A stretch of DNA of 64,000 bases from an uncultured Sulfitobacter sp. (GCA_937928635.1 CALFWM010000008.1:1-64000), one strand, 5' to 3'; positions 26,814 to 36,194 are shown, numbered from the stretch's first letter. The notes: generated by a model from the sequence alone, not told the origin. Numbers and translations are program-made.

Positions 26814-27398
26814 ATGGCAAAAGCGATGGCTGGACAAAAAACCGTTACCCCGTCAGCGGAAGGGCTGGCAAGCTCTGCCAGAGCCCTGAAAACAAAGGGT
26901 TTGCCGCCGCTGGAGCAGTGGAATCCGCCGTTTTGTGGTGATCTGGACATGCAGATCAAACGGGACGGGACGTGGTTTTATCAAGGCACACCGATTGGTC
27001 GGCCCGAATTGGTAAAATTGTTCTCAACGATTCTGTGGCGTGAGGGGGACAAATATTTCCTTGTCACACCGGTGGAAAAGGTTGGGATCACGGTAGAAGA
27101 CGCGCCCTTTGTTGCGGTGGATTTTGAACGGGACGGCGACGCGCTGCGGTTTGAGACCAACCTTGACGATTATGCGACCGCCGGGCCCGACCACCCTATC
27201 CGCGTGGTGCGCGACCCCAAGACAGGTGAGCCCGCGCCCTACATTTTGATCCGGCGCAATCTTGAGGCCTTGATTGACCGCAAATCTTTTTACCGGCTGG
27301 TTGATCTGGGCGTACATCATGAGGGGTGGTTTGGGCTCTGGTCGCGGGGCACATTCTTTGGCATCATTCCATCGGATGAACTGCCTGCGGACACCTGA
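26814..27398 (+). CDS. DUF1285 domain-containing protein
   Basis: A 194-residue protein matching DUF1285 throughout: 'PPFCGDLDMQIKRDGTWFYQGTPIGRPELVKLFSTIL', 'KYFLVTPVEKVGI' and 'YILIRRNLEALIDRKSFYRLVDLG'. Structures of family members show a small two-domain fold without known activity. It is divergent from moxR with 57 bases between the starts, which must hold both promoters. hyi follows after 6 bases. ATG 26814 was chosen over further upstream codons that overlap moxR. Confidence 0.88.
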   Translation: MAKAMAGQKTVTPSAEGLASSARALKTKGLPPLEQWNPPFCGDLDMQIKRDGTWFYQGTPIGRPELVKLFSTILWREGDKYFLVTPVEKVGITVEDAPFVAVDFERDGDALRFETNLDDYATAGPDHPIRVVRDPKTGEPAPYILIRRNLEALIDRKSFYRLVDLGVHHEGWFGLWSRGTFFGIIPSDELPADT

Positions 27399-27404
27399 GA
27401 CCTG

Positions 27405-28163
27405 ATGCTGAATTTTGCTGCGAACCTGACGCTACTTTGGCCCGAACTGCCCTATCTTGACCGGTTCGATGCCGCAGGTGAGGCGGGGTTCAGGGCGGTG
27501 GAAATCCTGTTTCCCTATGATGTATCGGCCAAGGCAACGCAGGCGGCGCTGGGCCGGAATGGCTTGCAGATGATCCTGCTGAATGCGCCACCACCCAACT
27601 ACGCTGGCGGGGCACGCGGGTTTTCCGCCCAGCCCGGAAAAGAGGCGCGTTTTCAATCTGATATGCGCCGGGCCTTTCGATATGCGACCGCCCTTGGGGT
27701 CTCCATGATCCACGTGATGACTGGAGAGGCTGAGGGGCCAGAGGCCAAGGCAACGATGCTGGCAAATATGCGTTGGACGGCTGAGGCTGCGCCCAAGGGC
27801 ATCACCCTGATGCTGGAACCCCTAAATCCCATCGCCATGCCCGGTTATTTTCTGAACAACTATGAATTGGCGGCGGATATTCTGAATGAGCTTGGGGCTG
27901 CAAATGTGGCCCTTCAATACGACAGCTATCATGCCCAAATGATCCATGGCGATGCGGTGGCGGTTTTTGAAAAGTATCACGCGCTGGTGCGGCACATCCA
28001 GATTGGGGATACCCCCGAACGTGGCGCGCCGGGCACGGGTGACGTTGATTTCAAGGCTTTGTTCAAGACCATCAAAAAGCATAAATATGGCGGCTGGATC
28101 AGTGGTGAATATCACCCCAACGGCCCAACCGAGCCGACCCTTGGCTGGTTGAAAACCCGATGA
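27405..28163 (+). CDS. hyi: Hydroxypyruvate isomerase
   Basis: A 252-residue TIM-barrel protein. 'NLTLLWPELPYLDRFDAAGEAGFRAVEILFPYD' and 'YDSYHAQMIHGD' match Hyi, which interconverts hydroxypyruvate and tartronate semialdehyde in glyoxylate metabolism. Metal-site residues typical of the xylose-isomerase-like fold (Glu in 'LMLEPLN', His in 'HIQIGDTPERGAPGTGDVD', Glu in 'SGEYHP') are present. It lies between DUF1285 and DUF2798; no gcl or glxR gene is nearby, so the exact pathway role is open. Confidence 0.9.
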   Translation: MLNFAANLTLLWPELPYLDRFDAAGEAGFRAVEILFPYDVSAKATQAALGRNGLQMILLNAPPPNYAGGARGFSAQPGKEARFQSDMRRAFRYATALGVSMIHVMTGEAEGPEAKATMLANMRWTAEAAPKGITLMLEPLNPIAMPGYFLNNYELAADILNELGAANVALQYDSYHAQMIHGDAVAVFEKYHALVRHIQIGDTPERGAPGTGDVDFKALFKTIKKHKYGGWISGEYHPNGPTEPTLGWLKTR

Positions 28164-28393
28164 TCCCGGCCCGCTTTGCCCCCATGTTGTTTGGATTTAT
28201 CCTGTCTGGCCTGATGTCTTTACTGATTTCAGTCATTGCAACATTCCGGGCTGTGGGCTGGTCTGATAATGTGTTTGGTGTTTGGATGTCGGGCTGGTTG
28301 AGCAGTTGGCCCGTGGCCTTTCCGGTAGTGCTGATTGTTGCGCCTTTTACCCGTCGTGTGGTGGCGGCACTGGTGCGTGAACCGACGGATTAA
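28160..28393 (+). CDS. DUF2798 small membrane protein
   Basis: A 77-residue protein with two membrane segments ('LFGFILSGLMSLLISVIATF' and 'WLSSWPVAFPVVLIVAPFTRRVV'), the layout and 'SWPVAFPVVLIVAPFTRRVV' motif of DUF2798. ATGA overlap with hyi implies co-translation. Function unknown. Confidence 0.85.
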   Translation: MIPARFAPMLFGFILSGLMSLLISVIATFRAVGWSDNVFGVWMSGWLSSWPVAFPVVLIVAPFTRRVVAALVREPTD

Positions 28394-28405
28394 GGTGTTA
28401 GACCA

Positions 28406-29047
28406 CTACACCGGAACGCTTTCAGTCGGAAAAAATATCGGCGCGTCACCTGTGTGCCATTGCGGGTATTTCAGCATGATTGCGGCGAACATGTCAGTAG
28501 CCAAAAACTGCGCCAACCATTGATGCAGTTTTTGCCAGGGCTGCGCATCAAACCAGGGTTTGTCGATAAAGGCGAACTGGCGCACAAAGGGCAGGATTGC
28601 TGCGTCCGCCAAACTGAACCTGTCAAAGATCGTTGTGTCAATCTGCGCGTTGAGGTTAGCCAGAAAGGTCACAGCCTTTTTGCGGTGGTCTTCGGGGTTT
28701 TCACCGGGGTAGCGGGTTGCGTATTTGGTGCGGTCCAATGCGTGTTTGAACGGCCCGTCGGCGCGTGCAATCCATGTGTCCCCCTCTGCTGGCATATCGC
28801 ACCATCCGTTCGGGTCGTTCCTGGCCAGCGCCCAACGCATGATGTCGAGACTTTCATCTATGGTGCCACTGGAATGCACCAGGGTTGGCACCGTTGCGGA
28901 AGGGGACGCGGCAATAAATGCGGCGGGCTTGTCGCGCAGCACCACTTCACGCAGTGCCACGCGCAGGCCAGCGGCGACCAGCGCAAGACGCGCGCGCATC
29001 GCGTAGGGGCAGCGGCGAAAGGAATAGAGGGTGGGAGGCTTGGACAT
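28406..29047 (-). CDS. Glutathione S-transferase family protein
   Basis: A 213-residue protein with a thioredoxin-fold N-terminal domain ('PTLYSFRRCPYAMRARLAL': a CPYA motif in place of the classic Ser/Tyr, followed by 'ATVPTL' cis-Pro and 'IDESLDIMRWAL' for gamma-glutamyl binding) and an alpha-helical C-terminal domain. Cytoplasmic; the substrate is unknown, and the CPYA motif points to a Cys-type (omega- or beta-like) reductase activity. It converges on DUF2798. ATG 29047 is preferred over the one at 29056. Confidence 0.88.
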   Translation of the reverse strand: MSKPPTLYSFRRCPYAMRARLALVAAGLRVALREVVLRDKPAAFIAASPSATVPTLVHSSGTIDESLDIMRWALARNDPNGWCDMPAEGDTWIARADGPFKHALDRTKYATRYPGENPEDHRKKAVTFLANLNAQIDTTIFDRFSLADAAILPFVRQFAFIDKPWFDAQPWQKLHQWLAQFLATDMFAAIMLKYPQWHTGDAPIFFPTESVPV

Positions 29048-29073
29048 GAAGCGCATTCTGCTGTGACAGGAGT

Positions 29074-29091
29074 GGCGGGGTAAACCCCGCC
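29074..29091 (+). terminator. GC hairpin with TTACG trailer
   Basis: GGCGGGG-TAAA-CCCCGCC, then TTACGTGGG. Together with the opposed hairpin at 29179-29197 it frames the 157-bp gap between the GST start and the YjbR stop. It may be a terminator or part of a repeat family rather than a gene-specific signal. Confidence 0.4.
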
Positions 29092-29178
29092 TTACGTGGG
29101 ACTATCTTTCGCGTTGGTGCAGGAGGTGATGGCGGGATTGAGTTTATTGGAAGGGTGAAAGGTGCAGGTGGCGCGTAA

Positions 29179-29197
29179 GGCGGTGCCTTGGCCCGCC
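29179..29197 (-). terminator. Hairpin downstream of the YjbR-family pseudogene
   Basis: On the minus strand GGCGGGCC-AA-GGCACCGCC (one bulged base), followed by TTACGCG, 8 bases past the gene's stop codon. It is almost the same sequence as the hairpin after arfB at 736-753. Confidence 0.5.
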
Positions 29198-29204
29198 TCT
29201 TGTC

Positions 29205-29564
29205 TCAGGTTCGGGTGGCATCCCAGGTTTGCAGGAATTTCCTGGGGGCCATGTCGCGCCACGTCTGTCGCAACCGCGCCTCTGCCCAGCCCGCATCAAT
29301 GCGCCCCGCCGCAACCAATATATGGGCATGTTTGGTGTAATGGGGATGCAGGATGAAAGTTTCGGGATCAGCCTCCATCAGCATTTCGCGTTCTTCAATG
29401 CTGCCTTTGAAAATCGCGGCTTCCACATAGGGTGACCACCATGTCCACACTTTGCCATGGGCCTTGAGGTTTTCATTACCTCAGCTGATCGCCAGCTCGA
29501 CCTTTGGTAGTTCCAACCCAAAGGCGAGGGCTTTCACGTCGTCCCAGGTGTGGAGCATTGGCAT
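29205..29564 (-). pseudogene. MmcQ/YjbR family protein interrupted by TGA
   Basis: From ATG 29564 (AAAGGAG six bases upstream) the frame reads MPMLHTWDDVKALAFGLELP and on to residue 27. Codon 28 is TGA (29483-29481). It then continues in the same frame through the YjbR core 'GNENLKAHGKVWTWWSP', 'PETFILHPHYTKHAHILVA' and 'WAEARLRQTWRDMAP' to 29205. Family members have Trp or Tyr where TGA stands (S-W-G-N), so one TGG to TGA change explains the break. MmcQ/YjbR proteins have a double-stranded-DNA-binding-like fold without firm function. Either a recent pseudogene or a base-call error. Confidence 0.85.
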
Positions 29565-29597
29565 CGGTCTCTCCTTTGTGACGTTGCTCAGAAGCGG

Positions 29598-32387
29598 CTA
29601 GTGTGCTTCTGCCCAGTTGGCCCCTTGGCCTGCGTCCACGGTCAGTTTCACATCAAGTTTCACAACCGGATCATTGGCGTTTTCCATGACCTCGCGCGCG
29701 GCTGTGATCAGCGTTTCCTCAGCCCCCGCATCCACCTCAAAGAGCAGTTCATCATGGACTTGTAACAACATCTTGGCAGGTAGATCCGTAATAGCGGAAG
29801 GCATCCGGATCATCGCGCGGCGGATCACATCTGCTGCGGTGCCCTGGATCGGCGCGTTAATGGCAGCGCGCGCGGCAAAGCCCGCATGCGGTCCCTTGGC
29901 CCCGATGTTGGGCGTGTGGATTTTGCGGCCAAACAACGTCTGGACGTAACCATGTTCTTTGGCAAAGGCCTTTGTGTCATCCATGTAGGTGCGAATGCCC
30001 GGAAAACGTTCAAAATAGCGGTCGATGAACCCCTGCGCCTCGCCCCGAGGAATGCGCAGGTTGCGCGCCAGACCAAAGCCCGAGATGCCGTAAATCACGC
30101 CAAAGTTGATCGCCTTGGCGCGGCGGCGCACCTCGGGCGTCATCTCGTCCATCGGCACGTCAAACATCTCTGATGCGGTCATGGCGTGGATGTCATCGCC
30201 GCGCGCAAAGGCTTCTTTGAGCGCGGGAATATCCGCGATATGCGCGAGAATGCGCAGTTCGATCTGTGAATAATCGAGCGCGACCAGTGTTTTGCCCGGC
30301 TCCGCCACAAAGGCCTCGCGAATGCGGCGGCCTTCCTCGGTGCGGATCGGGATGTTTTGCAGGTTAGGATCAGTCGAGGCCAGCCGTCCGGTGGAGGCCC
30401 CAGCGATGGAGTAGGACGTATGCACGCGGCCTGTATCAGGGTTGATGTGATCCTGTAGCGCGTCCGTGTAGGTCGATTTCAGTTTGCTCAATTGCCGCCA
30501 GTCGAGCACGCGCGCGGGCAAATCATGCTCGGCCGCCAGATCCTCCAGCACATCCGCGCCGGTTGCATATTTGCCGGTTTTGCCCTTTTTGCCGCCCTCT
30601 AGGCCCATTTCATCAAACAGGATTTCACCGACCTGCGCAGGAGAACCCACGTTGAACTTGCGCCCGGCCAATCCGTACAACTCATCTTCCAGCCCGGCCA
30701 TTTTCTGGGCAAAAGCATTGGACATCCGGCTCAGCGTATCGCGGTCCACCTTGATGCCAGAGCGTTCCATCCCAGCAAGAACCGGCACCAGCGGACGTTC
30801 CAGCGTCTCATAGACCTTGGTGACCTGCGCCGTATGCAACTGTGGCTTCAAGAACTGCCACAGCCGCAGGGTAATGTCGGCATCCTCGGCGGCATATTTT
30901 ACCGCGTCTGTCAACGGGACCTTGTCAAAGGTGATGGCCGATTTGCCGGACCCCAGCAGGGGCTTAATCGGGATCGGCGTGTGCGACAGATAGCGTTCTG
31001 ACAGCGTGTCCATGCCATGATTATGCAGTCCGGCGTGCTGCGCATAGGACATCAGCATGGTGTCATCAAAGGGGGCCACCGTGATGCCGATCTGGGCAAA
31101 TATTTTGGCATCATATTTCATATTCTGCCCGATCTTGAGGATGCTTGCGTCTTCCAGCACAGGCGTCAGCATCTTCAACGCCTCTTCCAGCGGCATCTGC
31201 CCTTCGGCCAGATCATCCGAGCCAAAGAGATCATCACCCGCCCGCGCCTTGTGGATCAGCGGGATGTAGCAGGCCTGTCCGGGCTCGACCGCCAGTGAAA
31301 TGCCGACCAAATCCGCCGTCATTTCATTCAGACCCGTGGTTTCGGTATCCACTGCCACATAGCCGCGCTCGTAAATCCGGTCGATCCAGACCTGCAATGC
31401 GGTGGCATCGGCCACATGTTCATATGTCTCTGCATCAAATGGAATATCTTCCACCATGGGTGCATCCGGCGCGGTGGGGGCATCAGGGATAACCGGCGCT
31501 TCTTTCCCCAGTGCCGCGGCGACACGTTTGGAGAGTGTGCGAAACTCCATCTCGGCCAGAAACCCCAGCAGCGCATCGCTGTCCGGTTCCTGCACTTCCA
31601 GATCATCCAGTGTGAAATCAAGCGGTGTCTGATCGTCCAACAGCACCAGCCGCCGTGACAGGCGGATCTGTTCAACGTTGTCGATCAAGGTTTGGCGGCG
31701 CTTGGGCTGTTTGATCTCTTCCGCGCGCGCCAGCAGGGTTTCCAGATCGCCATACTCATTGATCAGCAAGGCAGCGGTTTTTATGCCAATGCCGGGCGCG
31801 CCGGGCACGTTGTCCACGCTATCTCCAGCCAAGGCCTGCACATCGACGACACGTTCTGGATACACCCCGAACTTTTCAAACACCCCATCGCGGTCGATGG
31901 TCTTGTTCTTCATCGCGTCCAGCATTTCCACGCCGTCGCCCACCAATTGCATCAGGTCCTTGTCTGATGAGATAATCGTACACCGTCCCCCGGCGGCACG
32001 GGCCTGCACGGCGAGGGTGGCGATGATGTCGTCCGCCTCATAGCCCTCCTTTTCCTTGCAAGCGATGTTGAACGCCTCCGTCGCGGATCGCGTCAAAGGC
32101 ATCTGCGGCCGCAAATCCTCGGGCATTTCATCACGGTTGGCTTTGTAAAGGTCATACATATCGTTGCGAAACGTATGGCTGCCCTTGTCAAAAATTACGG
32201 CAACATGGGTCACATCGGACCCGGTGTTCCCTTCTACATACCGCTGCAACATGTTGCAAAAGCCCGAGACCGCCCCAATCGGCAGACCATCTGACTTGCG
32301 CGTTAATGGGGGCAACGCATGGTAGGCGCGAAAGATAAACGCTGATCCGTCGATCAGATGCAGATGGTGGCCTTTGCCGAATGTCAT
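29598..32387 (-). CDS. polA: DNA polymerase I
   Basis: A 929-residue polymerase with all three domains. The N-terminal 5'-3' nuclease has 'HLIDGSAFIFRAYHALPP', 'GYEADDIIATLA' and 'GDSVDNVPGAPGIG'. The 3'-5' proofreading domain has its DEDD residues ('VAVDTETTGLNEM', 'NMKYDAKIF'). The family A polymerase domain has 'ALDYSQIELRILAH' (motif A), 'RRRAKAINFGVIYG' (motif B) and 'QVHDELLFEV' (motif C). It fills gaps in repair and removes Okazaki primers. ATG 32387 follows GGGAG; the longer in-frame start at 32483 lacks family similarity. It appears monocistronic. Confidence 0.97.
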   Translation of the reverse strand: MTFGKGHHLHLIDGSAFIFRAYHALPPLTRKSDGLPIGAVSGFCNMLQRYVEGNTGSDVTHVAVIFDKGSHTFRNDMYDLYKANRDEMPEDLRPQMPLTRSATEAFNIACKEKEGYEADDIIATLAVQARAAGGRCTIISSDKDLMQLVGDGVEMLDAMKNKTIDRDGVFEKFGVYPERVVDVQALAGDSVDNVPGAPGIGIKTAALLINEYGDLETLLARAEEIKQPKRRQTLIDNVEQIRLSRRLVLLDDQTPLDFTLDDLEVQEPDSDALLGFLAEMEFRTLSKRVAAALGKEAPVIPDAPTAPDAPMVEDIPFDAETYEHVADATALQVWIDRIYERGYVAVDTETTGLNEMTADLVGISLAVEPGQACYIPLIHKARAGDDLFGSDDLAEGQMPLEEALKMLTPVLEDASILKIGQNMKYDAKIFAQIGITVAPFDDTMLMSYAQHAGLHNHGMDTLSERYLSHTPIPIKPLLGSGKSAITFDKVPLTDAVKYAAEDADITLRLWQFLKPQLHTAQVTKVYETLERPLVPVLAGMERSGIKVDRDTLSRMSNAFAQKMAGLEDELYGLAGRKFNVGSPAQVGEILFDEMGLEGGKKGKTGKYATGADVLEDLAAEHDLPARVLDWRQLSKLKSTYTDALQDHINPDTGRVHTSYSIAGASTGRLASTDPNLQNIPIRTEEGRRIREAFVAEPGKTLVALDYSQIELRILAHIADIPALKEAFARGDDIHAMTASEMFDVPMDEMTPEVRRRAKAINFGVIYGISGFGLARNLRIPRGEAQGFIDRYFERFPGIRTYMDDTKAFAKEHGYVQTLFGRKIHTPNIGAKGPHAGFAARAAINAPIQGTAADVIRRAMIRMPSAITDLPAKMLLQVHDELLFEVDAGAEETLITAAREVMENANDPVVKLDVKLTVDAGQGANWAEAH

Positions 32388-32525
32388 GATGTGCTCCCGC
32401 TTGCGTGGGTTCCTTTTGCCATGAAGTTGTCTGCGCTGCCAGCGGTCATGCTGTGCCGTATGATATGGGTCAGTTGCTTCCATATTCTTGGCTCAACAGG
32501 AGGAGCTGCCGAAGAATAGTTGGGT

Positions 32526-33119
32526 CTATTTTGCGGTATATATCCTGTGGGAAAGCGTGACAGAGGCAGGTAGGGGCGTCCAGACACCAAAGCGTAGACC
32601 CGCAGCACGGATCATTTCTCCAACCCAGACGTTACAGGTGCGTAGAATGTTAAACCGTCCGGTCGCAGGATAAAAAGAATCGGTTGGGCCAAGGCCGTTG
32701 TGATCAAGCGGTTCCGGTGCCGCAAAGCTGCCAGAGATGGCTGCCAACAGGGCGTTAAATTGATCGTCGTTCAGTGCCAGTTTGCGCACCGGAAAATTAG
32801 CAGTGAACGCACCAACCACGTCTACGCGCATAACTGCGTCGTCGCCCGTGATGCCGCGCCAAATGGCGCGGGCACTTAGGTCCGTGTAACTGCCAACCGT
32901 CGCATAGAAGTCCCGCGCACCCCATCCCAGCAAGAGCCACCTGGCATCCGGGTCGGACAGCTCCGGGTGGTGAGGCGTGAGAAAGTCAAATGCCGAGCGG
33001 GTCTGCGGATTTAGTGGCAACAGGAAGTCATAGTGGATCGGGCCAGTGACCAGTAAAACTTCATGGGTGGGGGCGTCTGATACGCGGGCATCACCTGTTG
33101 GGATCACCGCACCAATCAA
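32526..33119 (-). CDS. DUF2459 (TIGR02117-type) protein, start unresolved
   Basis: The 197 residues from TTG 33119 match DUF2459 ('HEVLLVTGPIHYDFLLPL', 'LLLGWGARDFYATVG', 'FNILRTCNVWVGEMIRAAGL' with the conserved Cys-Asn). The fold is papain-like and function unknown. Family members start with a membrane segment. Here one ('LAVCGLPVVYLCIALIGAVIP') is encoded in frame just upstream, yet no ATG, GTG or TTG occurs between the in-frame TGA (33198-33200) and 33119. Translation may begin at CTG 33188, which overlaps the stop of the CHCC zinc-finger gene, giving an end near 33188. Confidence 0.75.
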   Translation of the reverse strand: MIGAVIPTGDARVSDAPTHEVLLVTGPIHYDFLLPLNPQTRSAFDFLTPHHPELSDPDARWLLLGWGARDFYATVGSYTDLSARAIWRGITGDDAVMRVDVVGAFTANFPVRKLALNDDQFNALLAAISGSFAAPEPLDHNGLGPTDSFYPATGRFNILRTCNVWVGEMIRAAGLRFGVWTPLPASVTLSHRIYTAK

Positions 33120-33184
33120 CGCAATACAAAGGTAGACAACCGGCAGGCCGCATACCGCGAGGCCTGCGCGTGCTAGCCGTCGGC

Positions 33185-33364
33185 TCAGACCTTGCCCTCA
33201 AAATCTGTGTGCACGAATTTGCAGTCGCAATAGCCGCATTCCACAAACCCTTCATCGCGCGGGATTTGCAGCCAGACGCGCGGATGCCCCAATCCTCCTT
33301 CACCGCCATCACAGGCGATGCGCCAAGTGTTCACGATGCGGGTTTCGGGCGCTTGAAGTGTCAT
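33185..33364 (-). CDS. CHCC zinc-finger domain protein
   Basis: A 59-residue protein ending '[21 protein letters not shown]', with the C-G-Y-C and preceding '[21 protein letters not shown]' of the zf-CHCC family (PF10276), related to the NDUFS6/mitochondrial complex I accessory subunit. Alphaproteobacterial members are thought to be complex I-associated; binding of Zn by Cys and His is expected. ATG 33364. It is divergent from gpmI with 184 bases between, and its stop overlaps the possible CTG start of the DUF2459 gene. Confidence 0.88.
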   Translation of the reverse strand: MTLQAPETRIVNTWRIACDGGEGGLGHPRVWLQIPRDEGFVECGYCDCKFVHTDFEGKV

Positions 33365-33548
33365 GCAGGGCTGTCCTTGGGTTCTTACCAAACTTTCCCC
33401 TATATGGCCGCTCGGCACCAAGGGGGCAAGGGTTTCTCCACTACCCGGCGCGCCGCATCTGTCCTTCACGCACAAAAAAGGTTCCAGTGACCCGCCCCAA
33501 CGGTTAAAAGGCCCAAAACAAAGAACCGTTGCGGAGCAGAGCCCCCAA

Positions 33549-35066
33549 ATGACCCCACCCAAGCCCGTGGTATTGTGTATTCTTGATGGATGGGGCCAGC
33601 GGGCCGAGCCAGAGGGCAATGCCCCGCGCATGGCGCATACGCCAACCTTTGATCACATCATGCAGACCTGCCCCAATGCCAGCCTGATCACCCATGGCCC
33701 TGATGTGGGACTGCCAAAAGGGCAGATGGGCAATTCAGAGGTTGGTCATACCAACATTGGCGCGGGCCGTGTGGTTGCGATGGATCTGGGGCAGATTGAC
33801 CTGGCGATTGAGGATGGCAGTTTTTTGCAAAACACCGCCATTCTGGATGCCATCGAAAGAGTGCGCGCAAACAGTGGCACGATGCATATCATCGGCGTGG
33901 TTTCTGATGGGGGTGTGCACGGGCATCTGAACCATTTGATTGCCGCAACCCGGATGTCTGCGGATGCAGGCCTGCCAACGGCAATCCATGCCATCACGGA
34001 CGGGCGTGATGTTGCCCCGCGCTCTGCCTTGGGATATTTTGAAACGCTTGAACAGGAATTGCCAAAGGGTGCGCATATCGCCACCGTTTCCGGGCGCTAT
34101 TTCGCGTTGGACCGTGACACCCGCTGGGACCGTGTTCAACTCGCCTATGACGCGATTGTGCACGGTAAAGGTGTGAGGGCTTCTGCACCCTCCGCGGCGG
34201 TCAAATCTGCCTATAACGTTGATATCTCTGATGAATTCATCAAACCCAGCGTGCTGCCAGCGCATGAGGGCATCAAGGACGGTGACGGTGTCTTTTTCCT
34301 CAACTTCCGCGCCGACCGCGCGCGCGAAATCCTTGCGGCCATCGGCCAGCCGGATTTTGACAGCTTTGAAACCGGCATACGGCCCAACCTGTCCGCGTTG
34401 CTCGGCATGGTGGATTACTCCGTTGAGCATGACCGTTACATGACCACAGCCTATCCCAAACAAGAGGTTGTGAACCCGTTGGGTGCCTGGGTCGCAAAAG
34501 CAGGCAAACGGCAGTTTCGTCTGGCCGAGACAGAAAAATACCCACATGTGACCTTTTTCCTGAATGGCGGTGCGGAGGCCCCCTCGAAAGGTGAGGACCG
34601 TCGCATGCCCAAATCGCCCAATGTGGCGACCTATGATCTGCAACCCGAAATGTCCTGTGGCGAGGTCACGGACCATTTTGTGAAAGCCATTGAAGAGAGA
34701 TATGATCTGATCGTGGTGAATTATGCCAACCCTGACATGGTTGGTCATACCGGCGATATGGAGGCGGCCATGGCGGCCTGTGCGGCGGTGGATGCGGGTC
34801 TGTCACGTGTCTGCGCAGCCCTGGAGAAGGTGGGCGGCGCGATGATCCTGACGGCGGATCACGGCAATTGTGAAACCATGATTGATTCCGAAACTGGCGG
34901 CCCTCACACCGCGCATACCCTGAACCCGGTGCCGGTCGCGCTGATCGGTGGGCCTGCGGGTGCCACGCTGAAAGATGGCCGATTGGCTGATCTCGCCCCA
35001 ACACTGCTGCACCTGATGGGCATTGAACCGCCTGCGGAAATGACCGGCGCGGTGCTGATCACATGA
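33549..35066 (+). CDS. gpmI: 2,3-bisphosphoglycerate-independent phosphoglycerate mutase
   Basis: A 505-residue alkaline-phosphatase-superfamily enzyme interconverting 3- and 2-phosphoglycerate with two Mn ions. '[12 protein letters not shown]' gives the first metal-binding Asp. The nucleophile Ser is in '[14 protein letters not shown]'. '[13 protein letters not shown]', '[16 protein letters not shown]' and '[11 protein letters not shown]' hold the remaining metal ligands. ATG 33549 follows AGCAGAG. It overlaps envC by ATGA; gpmI-envC-ctpA is a conserved alphaproteobacterial cluster. Confidence 0.97.
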   Translation: MTPPKPVVLCILDGWGQRAEPEGNAPRMAHTPTFDHIMQTCPNASLITHGPDVGLPKGQMGNSEVGHTNIGAGRVVAMDLGQIDLAIEDGSFLQNTAILDAIERVRANSGTMHIIGVVSDGGVHGHLNHLIAATRMSADAGLPTAIHAITDGRDVAPRSALGYFETLEQELPKGAHIATVSGRYFALDRDTRWDRVQLAYDAIVHGKGVRASAPSAAVKSAYNVDISDEFIKPSVLPAHEGIKDGDGVFFLNFRADRAREILAAIGQPDFDSFETGIRPNLSALLGMVDYSVEHDRYMTTAYPKQEVVNPLGAWVAKAGKRQFRLAETEKYPHVTFFLNGGAEAPSKGEDRRMPKSPNVATYDLQPEMSCGEVTDHFVKAIEERYDLIVVNYANPDMVGHTGDMEAAMAACAAVDAGLSRVCAALEKVGGAMILTADHGNCETMIDSETGGPHTAHTLNPVPVALIGGPAGATLKDGRLADLAPTLLHLMGIEPPAEMTGAVLIT

Positions 35067-36193
35067 TCCGCGCATTGGCTGTTGCCCTGTTGCTGCCTTT
35101 TGGCGCCTTGGCGCAAACCGATGCCGGGGCTGAGGCGCGTGCGGCGGCAGCGGCCCTTGAAACCGCTGCGGTGCAGCTGGACGAGGCGGACGGCGCGCGT
35201 GATCGGGTCAAGGCATTGACCCAGACGATTCAGGCGTTTGAACGGGGTCTTGGGGCCATGCGGGCGGGTTTGCGTCAGGCGGCAATATCTGAGGCACAGA
35301 TAAGCCAAAAACTTGGTGCCCGCGATTCTGAAATTGCCGAGCTGCTTGGTGCCTTGCAAAGCATTGGCGGCGCGCCAACCCCCACGGCGTTTTTGCATCC
35401 ACAAGGGCCAACCGGGACCGCGCGCGCAGGCATGTTGCTGGCGGAGCTGACGCCGGTGCTTAACCTGCGCGCCCAGGCGCTGCGCCGTGATCTGGAAGAC
35501 GTGCAAACCCTGCGCGATCTGCAAGTTGATGCGGAAAAGCGCCTGCGGGATGGGCTGACGCAGGTACAGGCCGCGCGCACCGCGCTTAATCAGGCCATGG
35601 CAAACCGCACGGACCTGCCCAAACGGTTCACCCAAGACCCGGTGCGCACGGGCGTGTTGATCGCCTCTACCGAAACACTGGATGGTTTTGCGAGTGGCCT
35701 CGCTGAAATTGCTGTCAACGAAACTGAACCGGCGCTTGAGACCCTTGATGGGCAGATCGGAGAGCTGCCCTTACCTGTGCAGGGCCTGCTTTTGCGCGCG
35801 GCAGGTGAAACCGATGCTGCGGGTGTGACACGCCCGGGCATCATCCTTGCGACCCGTGCGCGGGCAATTGTCACCAGCCCCACAGCGGCGACAATCCGCT
35901 ATGTAGGGCCACTGTTGGATCTGGGTGAAGTTGTCATTCTTGAACCGCGCGCTGATACTTTGTTTGTCTTGGCAGGCCTTGATGTGGTTTACGGAGAGGC
36001 AGGGCAGGTGATTGCCGGTGAGACACCAATTGGGCTGATGGGCGGCCCCGTTGGCGAAAATGTCGCGCAAGGGTCAACGAATCGTGATGGGGCTGGAACA
36101 GAACGTTCAGAAACGCTCTATATAGAAGTAAGACAAGACAATATTCCACAGGACCCGGAGACCTGGTTCCGCACCGACAAGGATGGATTGTGA
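35063..36193 (+). CDS. EnvC-type murein hydrolase activator (degenerate LytM)
   Basis: A 376-residue protein with a signal peptide ([18 protein letters not shown]), a long coiled coil (about residues 20-210, rich in Ala, Glu, Arg and Leu) and a C-terminal LytM/M23-like domain. The metal-binding HxxxD and HxH residues of active LytM enzymes are absent: the domain reads 'RPGIILATRARAIVTSP' and contains no His. It should therefore activate amidases at the septum rather than cut peptidoglycan, as E. coli EnvC does. It is coupled to gpmI by ATGA, and ctpA begins one base after its stop. Confidence 0.88.
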   Translation: MIRALAVALLLPFGALAQTDAGAEARAAAAALETAAVQLDEADGARDRVKALTQTIQAFERGLGAMRAGLRQAAISEAQISQKLGARDSEIAELLGALQSIGGAPTPTAFLHPQGPTGTARAGMLLAELTPVLNLRAQALRRDLEDVQTLRDLQVDAEKRLRDGLTQVQAARTALNQAMANRTDLPKRFTQDPVRTGVLIASTETLDGFASGLAEIAVNETEPALETLDGQIGELPLPVQGLLLRAAGETDAAGVTRPGIILATRARAIVTSPTAATIRYVGPLLDLGEVVILEPRADTLFVLAGLDVVYGEAGQVIAGETPIGLMGGPVGENVAQGSTNRDGAGTERSETLYIEVRQDNIPQDPETWFRTDKDGL

Positions 36194-36194
36194 C

